A DNA stretch of 64,000 bases from Marinobacter nanhaiticus D15-8W (GCF_036511935.1 NZ_AP028878.1:4960001-5024000), one strand, 5' to 3'; positions 33,561-42,895 are shown, numbered from the stretch's first letter. Numbers and translations are program-made. Notes: generated by a model not told the origin, from the letters alone.

Positions 33561-34160
33561 ATGAAGCATAGCATCATCCCGATCTTCTTAAGCCTTTTCC
33601 TGATCGCCTGTACCGAACCCCGATTCGATCCGGTATTCGAGGACGGTGTCATACTCGCCTTCGGCGACAGCCTTACCGAAGGTGTTGGCGTGGCCGAGGA
33701 AGAGAGCTACCCATCCGTATTGGCTGGACTGTCAGGCGTACGGATAATCAACGCAGGCCTCTCGGGAGAAACCACAGCCGAGGGCCTGGCGCGCCTGCCA
33801 AGCGTCCTCGATCGCACTCAACCCGACCTGATGATCCTGCTCGAAGGCGGCAACGACATCCTGCGCAACCATGATCTCACCGCCACCCGGGACAACCTGG
33901 CGCGAATGGTCGAAATGGCCCAGTCGCGGGATATCGATGTCCTGCTGGTGGGCGTGCCGGAGAAGAAGCTGTTCTCGGACACTGCCCCGCTCTATGCCGA
34001 GCTGGCCGAACGCTACGAACTGGCCTTTGACGATGACGTGGTCGCCAGTCTACTGCGCGATCCCAACATGAAGTCCGATTCGGTCCACTTCAACGCCGAG
34101 GGCTACCAGCGCCTGGCGGAGCGTCTATACCAGCGCCTGCAGGACGAAGGGGCGCTCTGA
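33561..34160 (+). CDS. SGNH-hydrolase lipoprotein, arylesterase/TesA-like
   Basis: A 199-residue esterase of the SGNH family. The N-terminus is a lipoprotein signal with lipobox L14-I-A-C17, so it is probably lipidated, unlike E. coli TesA, which is periplasmic. Catalytic blocks are GDSLTEG (Ser37), the glycine in NAGLSGET, GGNDIL (Asn98) and DSVHFN (Asp173, His176), so all four SGNH residues are present. It could cleave thioesters, lysophospholipids or aryl esters. It is divergent from pbpG by 128 bases and convergent with the CopD-like gene. Confidence 0.9.
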   Translation: MKHSIIPIFLSLFLIACTEPRFDPVFEDGVILAFGDSLTEGVGVAEEESYPSVLAGLSGVRIINAGLSGETTAEGLARLPSVLDRTQPDLMILLEGGNDILRNHDLTATRDNLARMVEMAQSRDIDVLLVGVPEKKLFSDTAPLYAELAERYELAFDDDVVASLLRDPNMKSDSVHFNAEGYQRLAERLYQRLQDEGAL

Positions 34161-34169
34161 TCTCGCCAC

Positions 34170-34640
34170 TTACATATTTATCAACACCAGGTAGCGCCCG
34201 CCGGAGCCGACTACAACCACGATAAGACCAAGGATCAGGTTGATCAGTACGAACTTACGGATCTGACCAATGTTGCGGCCCGCTTCGGGGATATCGTTGT
34301 CGGCTACCGCCTTCTTCAGGCGGCGGAACGGCGCAAACCAGACATGGGCGAACAGCAACATCATGACGACGCCCAGCGTCAACATGGCGTGAACGTGCCA
34401 GCCGGCCGAGCCCAAGCCGTCGAAGTACATACCCAGGATACCGAATCCGGTCAGCAAGAGAGCGATGATCGAACCCCAGACCCAGCGAAAGAAAATCGAC
34501 AGGGTATGACTCCATAGCGGCGCCCGCTGGGCCGGCTCCAGAACCGCTCCCGCTGCGGGGCGTAAGGCCATGTAGGCGAAGAACATGCCGCCTACCCAGA
34601 TCACCGCTGCCAGTGTGTGCAATGCCACAAAAAAGCCCAT
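34170..34640 (-). CDS. CopD-like membrane protein
   Basis: A 156-residue inner-membrane protein with four helices. The start at 34640 (MGFFVALHTLAAVIWVGGMF) has GAGAGGGAC upstream; a longer frame lacks support. Histidines in the helices (H8, WHVHAM, LLFAHVWF) are placed as in the copper-resistance CopD family and related heme-binding membrane proteins. The full CopD is longer and paired with CopC, which is not seen here, so copper transport is not assured. A role in heme or metal handling is an alternative. Confidence 0.75.
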   Translation of the reverse strand: MGFFVALHTLAAVIWVGGMFFAYMALRPAAGAVLEPAQRAPLWSHTLSIFFRWVWGSIIALLLTGFGILGMYFDGLGSAGWHVHAMLTLGVVMMLLFAHVWFAPFRRLKKAVADNDIPEAGRNIGQIRKFVLINLILGLIVVVVGSGGRYLVLINM

Positions 34641-34863
34641 CGTTGTCCCTCTCACCGTTCGAATAACCAGCGGCACTATAGCAGTTTGAGGCTAACTTCC
34701 CGCAACGGGTACTCTGCTGCGAGCGAATCAACGACAGCTTTTCAGGCCATTCTCCCCAGCATGCAAGTTCGTGCGAGAAGGCAATGGTGGAGTTAACGCC
34801 CTGAAGTCGCTGTTGGGCGGGCTTTCAAATGTGGCGAACGGTTTGGAAGATATTCGTATTCAC

Positions 34864-34887
34864 AAAAAAGGCCGCCCTAAGGCAGCC
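34864..34887 (-). terminator. Rho-independent terminator of trxA
   Basis: On the minus strand GGCTGCC pairs with GGCGGCC around TTAG, followed by TTTTTT. It lies 24 bases after the trxA stop. Confidence 0.85.
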
Positions 34888-34911
34888 AATAGGTCTCTCT
34901 CAACGAGCAAC

Positions 34912-35238
34912 TCAAGCGTGGGATTCGATAAAGCCATTCAATTCGCGGGCGCCTACCGCACCGATCTGGGTGCCAACCGGTTCACCACCCTTGAACATCA
35001 TCAGCGTGGGAATGGAGCGAATGCCGAACTTAACGGCCAGTTCGCCGTAGTTATCCACATCCACTTTCGCCACTTTCAGACGGTCGGACTGATCGTCTGC
35101 GACATCTTCGAGCAGTGGTGCGATGGATTTGCAGGGGCCGCACCAGTCCGCCCAGAAATCCACCAGGACGGGTTTGTCGGACTGGAGCACTTCCTGCTCG
35201 AAAGTGTCGACGGTAACGTTGATCGGTTGCTGGCTCAT
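34912..35238 (-). CDS. trxA: Thioredoxin 1
   Basis: A 108-residue thioredoxin with active site W32-C33-G-P-C36 in FWADWCGPCKSIAP, the conserved cis-proline near residue 76 (RSIPTLMMFKGGE) and a usual length. It reduces disulfides in cytosolic proteins such as ribonucleotide reductase. The start at 35238 has GAGGAGG upstream. In many relatives trxA neighbours rho or ppx; here it is preceded by a TetR-type gene, and a perfect TAGACCGGTCTA palindrome lies between its -35 (TTGAAA) and -10 region, so the TetR protein probably controls it. Confidence 0.96.
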   Translation of the reverse strand: MSQQPINVTVDTFEQEVLQSDKPVLVDFWADWCGPCKSIAPLLEDVADDQSDRLKVAKVDVDNYGELAVKFGIRSIPTLMMFKGGEPVGTQIGAVGARELNGFIESHA

Positions 35239-35286
35239 ACGGAACCTCCTCGGCACGCAAAGCAAATGGGTACATTCAAATCTATT

Positions 35287-35298
35287 TAGACCGGTCTA
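35287..35298. promoter_or_regulatory. Palindromic operator candidate in the trxA promoter
   Basis: TAGACCGGTCTA is a perfect 12-base palindrome. On the minus strand it abuts a -35 TTGAAA (35304-35309) and a weak -10 AATAGA (35281-35286) with a 17-base spacer. The 15 bases from 35287 match the site at 36006-36020 at 12 positions without gaps. Confidence 0.6.
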
Positions 35299-35367
35299 CT
35301 AGTTTTCAAGGCCATTTTTTGGCGGTCCGGTTGCCCGGGACCGCCTGCAGGGGATCGACGCCTATTG

Positions 35368-35994
35368 CTATGTGGCCGGCGCTCGTCCCAGGATTTGCTC
35401 AAAATACATGGTTGCGAACTGGGCCATCGGCTCAACCGACTTGCTAACCTTTGCCCGCAGGGTCGCCCCCTGCCATCCCATCTGCAGGAGCTGGGCGAGC
35501 GCCCGGGGGTCGGCGCCGGCATCGATATCCCCTCGCTCCTGGGCCTCTTCGAGACATTGCGCGAAGCGCACCTGCCAGTCGGAAAAGATGCTGTCCAGCC
35601 GCAGGCGGAAACTCTCGTTCTGCCCCGCCAGTTCCTGGCCCAGGTTGCCGATCAGGCAACCGCGGCAATAGTCACAGGACTGCATGTCAGCAATGCCCAT
35701 ATCCATGTATTCGCGTATCCGCTCCAGCGGGGGCAGTGCGCGGTTACCCAGGGTACGGTCGAGCTGGGCGTTGTATTCCGCAGCAAAGCCGTCGATCACC
35801 GCCAGCCCGAAATCCTCCTTGCTGGCGAAGTAGTAGTAGAACGAGCCCTTTGGTACGCCTGCCTCTTTCAGCACCGCGTTGATACCGGTGCTGTTGAAAC
35901 CCCGATGGGCGATGATGTCGCCGCCCACGCGAATCAACTGCGCTCGGGTTTCATTGCCGGGCTTGGCCTGGGCCTTTGTTGCTGTGGTTATCAT
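35368..35994 (-). CDS. TetR-family regulator with CxxCxxC motif
   Basis: A 208-residue repressor of the NemR/AcuR-like branch. The HTH lies at about 15-60, with INAVLKEAGVPKGSFYYYFA. Three cysteines at 107, 110 and 113 (CDYCRGCLIGNLGQELA) sit at the start of the ligand domain; NemR, which senses electrophiles and hypochlorite, has a reactive cysteine in the same block. The ATG is only a few bases after the -10, so the mRNA would be nearly leaderless. Palindromes in its own promoter (36006-36020) and in that of trxA downstream suggest it represses both. Redox or electrophile sensing is inference. Confidence 0.88.
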   Translation of the reverse strand: MITTATKAQAKPGNETRAQLIRVGGDIIAHRGFNSTGINAVLKEAGVPKGSFYYYFASKEDFGLAVIDGFAAEYNAQLDRTLGNRALPPLERIREYMDMGIADMQSCDYCRGCLIGNLGQELAGQNESFRLRLDSIFSDWQVRFAQCLEEAQERGDIDAGADPRALAQLLQMGWQGATLRAKVSKSVEPMAQFATMYFEQILGRAPAT

Positions 35995-36001
35995 GGTTTT
36001 T

Positions 36002-36031
36002 ATAATAGACCAGTCGTCTAGTTGGCGTCAA
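36002..36031 (-). promoter_or_regulatory. Promoter and operator of the CxxCxxC tetR gene
   Basis: On the minus strand TTGACG (36026-36031), an 18-base spacer and TATTAT (36002-36007) form a good sigma-70 promoter. The palindrome TAGACCAGTCGTCTA (read on the plus strand, 36006-36020) fills the spacer and touches the -10, the classic place for an autorepressor. The start codon at 35994 follows the -10 so closely that transcription should begin at or near the ATG. Confidence 0.7.
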
Positions 36032-36180
36032 ATTGATCAATCCTAACGATATTTGATCATTCAGTCGCTGGATTTGGAAACGATAAGTTCTACATGTTCT
36101 CTATCATTTGACGCGGACAAGGCCGGCAACCCAGGCCTTGCCCTGCTTCCGCAGTCTACGATACCGCGTTCGACTTCACG

Positions 36181-37857
36181 CTAGAAATCGTCGGTTACGG
36201 CACCTTTCGAGGCCGAGCTTACCGTACGTGCATACTTGGCCAGGACCCCGCGCGTATACCGCGGTTTCGGGGGCTGCCAGCGCGCGCGGCGACTGCTCAG
36301 GATATCGTCGGATACATCGAGGCTGATGGTGTTGGCCTCGGCGTCAATGGTGATCGTGTCGCCCGTCTCAACCAGTGCAATGGGACCGCCCTCGGCCGCT
36401 TCCGGTGTAATGTGGCCAACCACGAAGCCGTGGCTGCCGCCGGAGAAGCGTCCGTCGGTAATCAGGGCCACATCCTTGCCCAACCCTTTCCCCATGATGG
36501 CGGAGGTCGGCGTGAGCATCTCTCGCATACCAGGGCCGCCCTTTGGGCCTTCGTAGCGGATGACGAGAACGTCACCAGCCACCACCGTGCCGTCCATGAT
36601 GCGTTCCTGAGCCTCCTCTTCGGAATGGAAAACACGCGCCTTACCCGTGAAGTAGGTGCCTTCCTTGCCGGTGATCTTGGCCACCGCCCCATCCGGCGCC
36701 AGGTTGCCGCGCAGGATGCGCAGGTGGCTGTCTTTCTTGATGGGATCCTTGAGGGCATGGACGATCTTCTGACTTTCCGGATAGGGCGCCACGTCCGCGA
36801 GGTTCTCGCCGAGGGTCAGACCGGTGACCGTCAGGCAGTCGCCGTGTAACAGGCCCGCCTCCACCAACGTCTTCATCAGTGGCTGGATACCGCCGATGGC
36901 TACCAGTTCCGACATCATGTAGTGGCCGCTTGGCCGCAGGTCCGCCAACACCGGGACCCTTTTGCCTATTTCGGTGAAGTCATCGATGGTCAGCTCGACG
37001 CCAGCGGTATTGGCCATGGCGATCAGATGTAGCACCGCGTTGGTGGAACCACCGAGGGCGATGACCACCGTAATGGCGTTCTCGAAGGCCTTGCGGGTCA
37101 TGATGTCGCGGGGCTTGATGTCCTTTTCCAGCAGGTTCAGCACTGCCGCACCGGCCGCACGGCAATCCGCCAGCTTGGTGTCGGAAACCGCATTCTGTGC
37201 CGAACTGCCCGGCAGGCTCATGCCCATGGCCTCGATGGCGGACGCCATGGTGTTGGCGGTGTACATACCGCCACAGGATCCCGGCCCCGGCACCGCAGTT
37301 TCCTCGATCTGTTTTACTTCGATCAGGTCCATGTCGCCCTTGGCGTGGGCACCGACCGCCTCGAACACGGAAATCAGGTCAGTATGGTTCGCACCGGGTT
37401 GGATGGTACCGCCGTAGACGAAGACCGCCGGTCGGTTCAGTCGCGCCAGCCCGATCAGGCAGCCGGGCATGTTCTTGTCGCAACCACCGATGGCGACCAG
37501 GCCGTCAAAGCCCTCGCAGCCGGCGGTGGTTTCGATGGAGTCGGCAATCACTTCCCGTGAGACCAGGGAATATTTCATGCCTTCGGTGCCGTTGGCGATG
37601 CCATCGGATACGGTGATGGTATTGAAAATCAGGCTCTTGCCACCGGCCTCATCGGCACCGCGGCTGGCTTCCTCGGCCAGGCCGTTGATGTGCATGTTAC
37701 AGGGCGTCAGGTTGCTCCAGGTGGAGGCGATACCCACCTGGGGTTTCTTGAAATCCTCGTCCGTGAAGCCGACGGCACGCAGCATCGCGCGGCTGGCTGA
37801 TTTCCCGAGGCCATCGACCACGGGGCTGGAATAGCGACGGCGCTTGTCTTCGCTCAT
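36181..37857 (-). CDS. ilvD: Dihydroxy-acid dehydratase
   Basis: A 558-residue iron-sulfur dehydratase that makes the 2-keto acids of isoleucine and valine from dihydroxy acids. Cluster cysteines are C53 ([11 protein letters not shown]), C126 ([10 protein letters not shown]) and C195 ([11 protein letters not shown]). This set and the length of about 560 fit the oxygen-tolerant [2Fe-2S] form rather than the 616-residue [4Fe-4S] enzyme of E. coli. The C-terminal [19 protein letters not shown] block is typical. A second IlvD of the long type could exist elsewhere. The next gene upstream on the same strand is 89 bases away. Confidence 0.95.
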   Translation of the reverse strand: MSEDKRRRYSSPVVDGLGKSASRAMLRAVGFTDEDFKKPQVGIASTWSNLTPCNMHINGLAEEASRGADEAGGKSLIFNTITVSDGIANGTEGMKYSLVSREVIADSIETTAGCEGFDGLVAIGGCDKNMPGCLIGLARLNRPAVFVYGGTIQPGANHTDLISVFEAVGAHAKGDMDLIEVKQIEETAVPGPGSCGGMYTANTMASAIEAMGMSLPGSSAQNAVSDTKLADCRAAGAAVLNLLEKDIKPRDIMTRKAFENAITVVIALGGSTNAVLHLIAMANTAGVELTIDDFTEIGKRVPVLADLRPSGHYMMSELVAIGGIQPLMKTLVEAGLLHGDCLTVTGLTLGENLADVAPYPESQKIVHALKDPIKKDSHLRILRGNLAPDGAVAKITGKEGTYFTGKARVFHSEEEAQERIMDGTVVAGDVLVIRYEGPKGGPGMREMLTPTSAIMGKGLGKDVALITDGRFSGGSHGFVVGHITPEAAEGGPIALVETGDTITIDAEANTISLDVSDDILSSRRARWQPPKPRYTRGVLAKYARTVSSASKGAVTDDF

Positions 37858-37946
37858 GATCTCTCCCGACTGTCTTATTCAGGTTCCTTGCTTGTCTGTG
37901 TTTCACGCTGATCTGGGCTCGTTGCTGTTGCGGATCCCGCGTTCTC

Positions 37947-38543
37947 TCAAGTTCCTTGCTTGCGAAAAAACAGCATGCGGTTGTTGGCCGGCATCGCTTG
38001 ATCCTTATCGAAGGTCAAACCGTAGCTTGCAGCCAGCTCGATCACCGCAGCGTCATCCTTGATCCCACTGGATGGATCCCGCGACCTGAGCCAGGCATCC
38101 AAAGCTTCGTTGCCCTCGCTGGTAAACTGGCCGTCGCGATTGAATGGTCCATACACGACAAACCATCCACCGGTTTCCAGCACGTTCGACGCACAGGTCA
38201 GCAAGGCCTCAACAACCGGCCAGCCGACAAAATGCACGGTGTTGGCGGTAAACACGCCGTCGTAACGCTCGCCCGGCGGGCGGTGTTGCATGACATCCAG
38301 TTCCTGCGGCGGCGGCAGGTTGGGCAGGCCGACGTCCTCTTGCCAAGCACGCAGCCCCGGCTGGGCTTCGGCCACATCCGTCAATTGCCAGGTGATGTGC
38401 GGGTGGCGCTGGGCCAGGAAGACCCCATGCTGGCCGGTCCCGCTGCCCAGTTCAAGCCAGTGGCCGGGTTGTTCGAGTAACGGGGCAAGGGCTTCGGCGA
38501 TGGGCTGTTGGTTTCGCAGGCAGGCTTCGGCAACGGGTTTCAA
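37947..38543 (-). CDS. DUF938 SAM-dependent methyltransferase-like protein
   Basis: A 198-residue class I methyltransferase fold. The SAM motif I is WLELGSGTGQHGVFLAQRHP near residue 30, and the acidic residue after the second strand is in WQLTDVAEAQ. ANTVHFVGWPVVEALL and WFVVYGPFNRDGQFTSEGNE are the DUF938 hallmarks. The substrate is unknown; a small molecule is likely. It is a separate unit between ilvD and the divergent EAL gene. Confidence 0.85.
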   Translation of the reverse strand: MKPVAEACLRNQQPIAEALAPLLEQPGHWLELGSGTGQHGVFLAQRHPHITWQLTDVAEAQPGLRAWQEDVGLPNLPPPQELDVMQHRPPGERYDGVFTANTVHFVGWPVVEALLTCASNVLETGGWFVVYGPFNRDGQFTSEGNEALDAWLRSRDPSSGIKDDAAVIELAASYGLTFDKDQAMPANNRMLFFRKQGT

Positions 38544-38704
38544 GATGCGCTCTCTGAATGTTGAGGTGTAATTTCAGGACCACCTTTCAGGTTAGCATCC
38601 TGACCCTTACAACGTCGCCAGCCGATGCAAGGGATTGCACAACTTTCGCACAAACAAAATGCAAAAGAGTTTCAAATAATCTAAAATATCCGTGAATTCA
38701 ATAT

Positions 38705-38740
38705 GTTACATAACATTTCCACGTGTAAATGAAATGTAAC
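38705..38740. promoter_or_regulatory. Imperfect palindrome upstream of the second DISM-EAL gene
   Basis: GTTACAT (38705-38711) and ATTTC face GAAATGTAAC (38731-38740) in an AT-rich 285-base spacer. It is a plausible binding site for a regulator of the EAL gene that starts 89 bases on. No family can be named from it. Confidence 0.35.
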
Positions 38741-38828
38741 CACTGACGTCATTTTAACTGCCGACTATAGGCTACCAGGACGACCAGCATGCCGGAACGG
38801 AATCAGGTATCGACGCAGCGAGGCCGCC

Positions 38829-41390
38829 ATGGGTAAATTTCCCCGTTGCGTCCTGCGTCTGCGTTACCGGGTCTGGTTGCCGCTGGCCCTGTTCTTCGCC
38901 ATCGGCGGGTACAGCCTGGGACTCAACCTGACGCCGGCCTATGGCTCCGCCAACCCCGTACCCCTCTCCCCCCTGGTTTCCAACGCCTGGGTCGATACCC
39001 TGCAGTCGGACATTCGCTTTCGCACGGCCAGCCTGGACCAGGTCCTCAAGGACCAGAGCTGGATCGACAACCGTGACTGGCAACCGCTCGATACGACCCA
39101 CGCCGGTCTGGGCTACCTGGATGGCCCGGCTACATTCCGGGTGGAACTCAGCAATCCATCGGTTCATCCCCTGTCTCTATTGCTACGCATCCAGGCCCCA
39201 TCGCTGGACCAGGTGCGCGCCGTCGCCATCCTGGAAACCGGAGAAACCAATCGCCTGCCGGTGCTGGGCGACAGCTTTCCCTTCAGTGAGCGCATGGTGG
39301 AGCTGCCCGAGCTGATCTGGCCCGTAGTGCTGCCCCCGACGTCCTATACCACCTTCCTGTTCGAGGTGGTCAATTCCGGCCCTACCTTGTTCCCGTTCTC
39401 CGTCAGCCGGCCCGAGCAGTTGCTTAGCGAGGCAGGCACGGAAATCGCCTGGAAGGCGGGTCTCTACGGCATCTTGCTGTTTGCCTTGGTGTTTGACCTG
39501 GCACTGCTGCTGACCCTACGCAGCATGGCCGCCGCCTGGCTCACCTGCCTGGTGGCCACCATCCTGTTAACCCAACTGTGCGTGGACGGCTTCGGTCTCT
39601 GGCTACTCTGGCCGCATTGGCCCGGGGTAAATAACCTGCTGACACCCATGATCCCGCTCAGCGCAGTAGCGTTGCTGGGTTTTTCCCGTCACTTCCTGGG
39701 ACTGGTCGGACGAACGCAGTTGACCTTTCGAGCCGCTTCAATCCCTCTAGTGCTACTGGCAGTGCTGGCACCCCTGCACATAGTGGGGATTGGACAGGCA
39801 ACGACGCTTGTCGCCTCAACCGCTGCGCTGCTGCTCGTCCTTATCGTCGCCATCCTTCATATTCGGGAAAATCCAGAAGCCCGTTACCTGGCCATCGCAT
39901 TGGTCATGCTGTTCATCGGCGCCGCGACGGCGATGCTGCGCACCATCGGCTGGATGCCGGTGAACGCAGTGACTACCTCCGGCTTCTACATCGGCGCTGC
40001 GTCCGCGGCGGTCTTCCTGACGCTTGTGGTGGGCTATCGATTGGTGGAGGAACGACGTCGACGCATGAACGCCACCCAGCGTGTAGCCGAAGAACGCCGC
40101 CTACGCACCCGCCTGGAACAGGATTACGACCGACTGATGGCGTCTCATCGCATCACCCGGCGCCCCAACCGTCCCATCATGGAGCAGGCACTGGACCGAC
40201 TAATCCAATCCGGGCATTCGTTCGTGGTCGGCCTGCTGCGGCTGGAGCGCTATGGGGAGATCGAGCGCGCGCTGGGTTACCAGGAGGCGGAAAACCTGCT
40301 ACGGGTCTATCTCGCGCGCTTCTGTCGTTACCTGGAGGGCCAGTTCCCCGATCAACTGGTGCTGTTCCAGGGTCATCCGTTGGGGACTGTAGATACGGCA
40401 AACCATGTCATCGCCCTGCGTACGGACAACGGCAGCATTCCCTGGAACGCCATCCGCCAGTGGCTCGAGCAGTCCTTCAGTGAGGACCACTACGCCTTCA
40501 GTTGGCTGTCCCGACTTGGCTTGGCGTATGCGCCTGAACATGGCAGCAGTGGTTCGCAACTGATTTCCCGGGCGGGTTTTGCCTCGCTGGCCACGGACAC
40601 CACCATCAACGTCTATGATCCGCGCTCGGAAGAAGAGCAGAACCTGCAGCATTTCCTGATCCTGGATCTGGATCGCGCCCTGCGCACCGGGGGCATTCAC
40701 CTGGCGTACCAGCCCAAGATCTGCCTGCGGGACAACCGGGTGATCGCCTACGAGGCGCTAATCCGCTGGAATCACCCGGACTATGGCCTCATCCGGCCCG
40801 ATCAGTGGATCCCGTTCGCCGAGCAGGTGGGCGCGATCCACGGGGTGACTCTTTGGGCCATCGAGCGCGCGGTGCAGGATTTGCCCAGGCTGGAGCAAAA
40901 GGCCGGACGGCCGGTTATGGTGGCGGTGAACATTTCGGCCAGGGATCTGGCACGCAGCGATTTTCATAGCGAAGCCCAGGCCATCCTGTCCCGCTATGGC
41001 GTGACACCCAATAACGTGATGCTGGAAATCACCGAAACCGCCGTAATGCGTAACGCTGATCAGGCCCGGCAAATGCTGGAAAAGCTAAGCCGCGCAGGCT
41101 TCCGCATTGCCCTGGACGATTTCGGCACCGGCTATTCCTCCCTGAGCGCCCTGGCCTCCTTCAGCCTCGACGAATTGAAGATCGACCGCAGTTTCCTGAC
41201 CGATATCCCCACCGACGCTATCCGCCAACGTATATTCCATACCGCGGTGGAACTGGGCGAGGCGCTGGACCTACGCATCGTGGTGGAAGGTGTGGAGACC
41301 GCGGCCGTCGCCGACTGGCTGCAACGCTACCCGGGCCTCTGTGGGCAGGGCTACTATTGGGGCCGGCCCGAACCTCTCTCGATCCTGTAG
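38829..41390 (+). CDS. 7TMR-DISM sensor with degenerate GGDEF and intact EAL domain (second copy)
   Basis: An 853-residue paralogue of the protein at 15997-18567: signal or first helix (about 10-30), DISMED2 periplasmic domain (about 40-185), seven helices (about 195-405), a degenerate GGDEF (about 430-580) and an EAL domain (about 605-850). The place of GGDEF has no GGDEF-like residues. The EAL catalytic set is present: YEALIRW (E642), VNISARD, LEITETAVM, DDFGTGYSS (D763), ELKIDRS and GQGYYWG. It should act as a phosphodiesterase. Its last 37 bases overlap the end of the convergent monooxygenase gene. Confidence 0.92.
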   Translation: MGKFPRCVLRLRYRVWLPLALFFAIGGYSLGLNLTPAYGSANPVPLSPLVSNAWVDTLQSDIRFRTASLDQVLKDQSWIDNRDWQPLDTTHAGLGYLDGPATFRVELSNPSVHPLSLLLRIQAPSLDQVRAVAILETGETNRLPVLGDSFPFSERMVELPELIWPVVLPPTSYTTFLFEVVNSGPTLFPFSVSRPEQLLSEAGTEIAWKAGLYGILLFALVFDLALLLTLRSMAAAWLTCLVATILLTQLCVDGFGLWLLWPHWPGVNNLLTPMIPLSAVALLGFSRHFLGLVGRTQLTFRAASIPLVLLAVLAPLHIVGIGQATTLVASTAALLLVLIVAILHIRENPEARYLAIALVMLFIGAATAMLRTIGWMPVNAVTTSGFYIGAASAAVFLTLVVGYRLVEERRRRMNATQRVAEERRLRTRLEQDYDRLMASHRITRRPNRPIMEQALDRLIQSGHSFVVGLLRLERYGEIERALGYQEAENLLRVYLARFCRYLEGQFPDQLVLFQGHPLGTVDTANHVIALRTDNGSIPWNAIRQWLEQSFSEDHYAFSWLSRLGLAYAPEHGSSGSQLISRAGFASLATDTTINVYDPRSEEEQNLQHFLILDLDRALRTGGIHLAYQPKICLRDNRVIAYEALIRWNHPDYGLIRPDQWIPFAEQVGAIHGVTLWAIERAVQDLPRLEQKAGRPVMVAVNISARDLARSDFHSEAQAILSRYGVTPNNVMLEITETAVMRNADQARQMLEKLSRAGFRIALDDFGTGYSSLSALASFSLDELKIDRSFLTDIPTDAIRQRIFHTAVELGEALDLRIVVEGVETAAVADWLQRYPGLCGQGYYWGRPEPLSIL

Positions 41391-42895
41391 TCTTTCAGGT
41401 TTAGCCCTTTCATCTGGCGCGCATACTGGGTGGCAAACCCCGGGAACATGGTGGCGTTGAAACCATCTTCGGTGAGGTACCAGCTCTTGCAGCCGGAATT
41501 CCAGTTGGTCCTGGCCAGACGCTTCTGGATCGCACGATTGTGCCGTTTCTGCACATCCTTGCGCACCTCCAGGCTCTTGAGGTTTTGCCCTTCTATCAAG
41601 CGGATCGCCCGCACAAGGTACTCGATCTGCGATTCCATATAGACCAACGCCGAGTTGTGGCCCGGGCCGGAATTGGGTCCGAAGGTCATGAACAGGTTCG
41701 GATAGCCGGAAACGTTGATGCTCTTGTAGGCATGGGCGCCACACCGCCAGTCTTCCGCCAGTTCCCGGCCCTTTCGTCCCACGACCCTGAACGGTGTACC
41801 ACTGTGGGACACGTCGAAACCGGTGGCGAACACGATGCAGTCGAACTGATGCTCGATCCCTTCGGCGGTGCGGATACCCTCCTCGCTGATGCGCGCAATG
41901 GGCCAGGTGATCAGCTCGCAGTTATCCCGTTGCAGCGCGGGATAGTAGTCGCTGGACATCAGCACCCGTTTGCAGCCGATGCGGAAGTCCGGTTTAAGCT
42001 GACGGCGCATCCAGGCATCCTTGACCTGATGGTTCAAGTGGGCCTTGGCCACCCGCTCCATCACGCCGGTCAGCGGTGAATTCCAGATGATGCCCAGGGC
42101 CATGGATTCATGGGTAACGTAAAGGGCGCGGCGCATGGCCGACTGGGCGCCGGGTAGTTTGCGAAACAACAACTTGTTCCACTCTGGTGTGGCGAAATCC
42201 GGCCGCGGCAGCACCCAGCCCGGTGTGCGCTGGAAAACCTTGAGCCTGTCCACCCGCCCGACCAGTTCGGGGACGATCTGCACGCCGCTGGCGCCAGTAC
42301 CGATCACCGCCACCCGCTTGCCGCGAAAGTCATAGTCGTGATCCCAGCGGGCACTGTGGACCTTGTGGCCCTTGAAGCTATCGATACCGGGAATATCCGG
42401 AAAGCTGCATTTCGATAGCGGGCCCTGGGCCATAATCGCTGAATGGGCCTGATAGGACTCGCCGCTCTGTGTGGTCGCCGTCCACACACCGGCTTTCTCG
42501 TGATACACCAGCTCGCTGACATCCTGGTTGAAGCGAACCTTCTGTCGCAGCTTGTGGCTGTCTGCAAGGTGGTGGATGTACCGCAGAATTTCCCGGCTAC
42601 CGGCGAAGCTGCGCGACCAGTCCGGGTTCGGTGCGAAAGAGAACGAGTAGAGGTTGGACGGTATATCACAGGCGGCCCCCGGATAGGTATTGTCCCGCCA
42701 GGTTCCGCCGATATCCGCGGCCCGTTCGAGGATCACCACGTCGCGGATGCCTTCCTGCTGCAGTCTCAGGGCAGCGCCTAGACCGGCAAAGCCGGCCCCG
42801 ACGATCAACACAGTGTGCGGCCTTGTCCTGCGACGCTGCGTTGCGCCAGCAGGAGCCTTGGAGTTCTTGGTTTGGGCGGTTGCCTTACTCATCAT
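41354..42895 (-). CDS. Baeyer-Villiger-type flavin monooxygenase
   Basis: A 513-residue class B flavoprotein that would use NADPH and oxygen to turn a ketone into an ester or to oxidise a heteroatom. The FAD motif VGAGFAG is at 32-38; GGTWRDNTYPGAACDIPS and NLYSFSFAPNPDWS follow. The BVMO fingerprint FxGxxxHxxxWD is met by FKGHKVHSARWD at 174-185, and the NADPH motif IGTGASG at 198-204. The sequence is nearer to hydroxyacetophenone-type enzymes than to AlmA or cyclohexanone monooxygenase. It is the last gene of a minus-strand unit after an SDR and a ferritin-like protein, under a divergent TetR gene. Its 3-prime end overlaps the EAL gene by 37 bases. Confidence 0.9.
   Translation of the reverse strand: MMSKATAQTKNSKAPAGATQRRRTRPHTVLIVGAGFAGLGAALRLQQEGIRDVVILERAADIGGTWRDNTYPGAACDIPSNLYSFSFAPNPDWSRSFAGSREILRYIHHLADSHKLRQKVRFNQDVSELVYHEKAGVWTATTQSGESYQAHSAIMAQGPLSKCSFPDIPGIDSFKGHKVHSARWDHDYDFRGKRVAVIGTGASGVQIVPELVGRVDRLKVFQRTPGWVLPRPDFATPEWNKLLFRKLPGAQSAMRRALYVTHESMALGIIWNSPLTGVMERVAKAHLNHQVKDAWMRRQLKPDFRIGCKRVLMSSDYYPALQRDNCELITWPIARISEEGIRTAEGIEHQFDCIVFATGFDVSHSGTPFRVVGRKGRELAEDWRCGAHAYKSINVSGYPNLFMTFGPNSGPGHNSALVYMESQIEYLVRAIRLIEGQNLKSLEVRKDVQKRHNRAIQKRLARTNWNSGCKSWYLTEDGFNATMFPGFATQYARQMKGLNLKDYRIERGSGRPQ

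Noticed and set aside
41354..42895. AlmA long-chain alkane monooxygenase
   Set aside because: The region after the FAD motif (GGTWRDNTYPGAACDIPS) follows hydroxyacetophenone-type BVMOs rather than the FRYPGIRSDSD pattern of AlmA/EthA.
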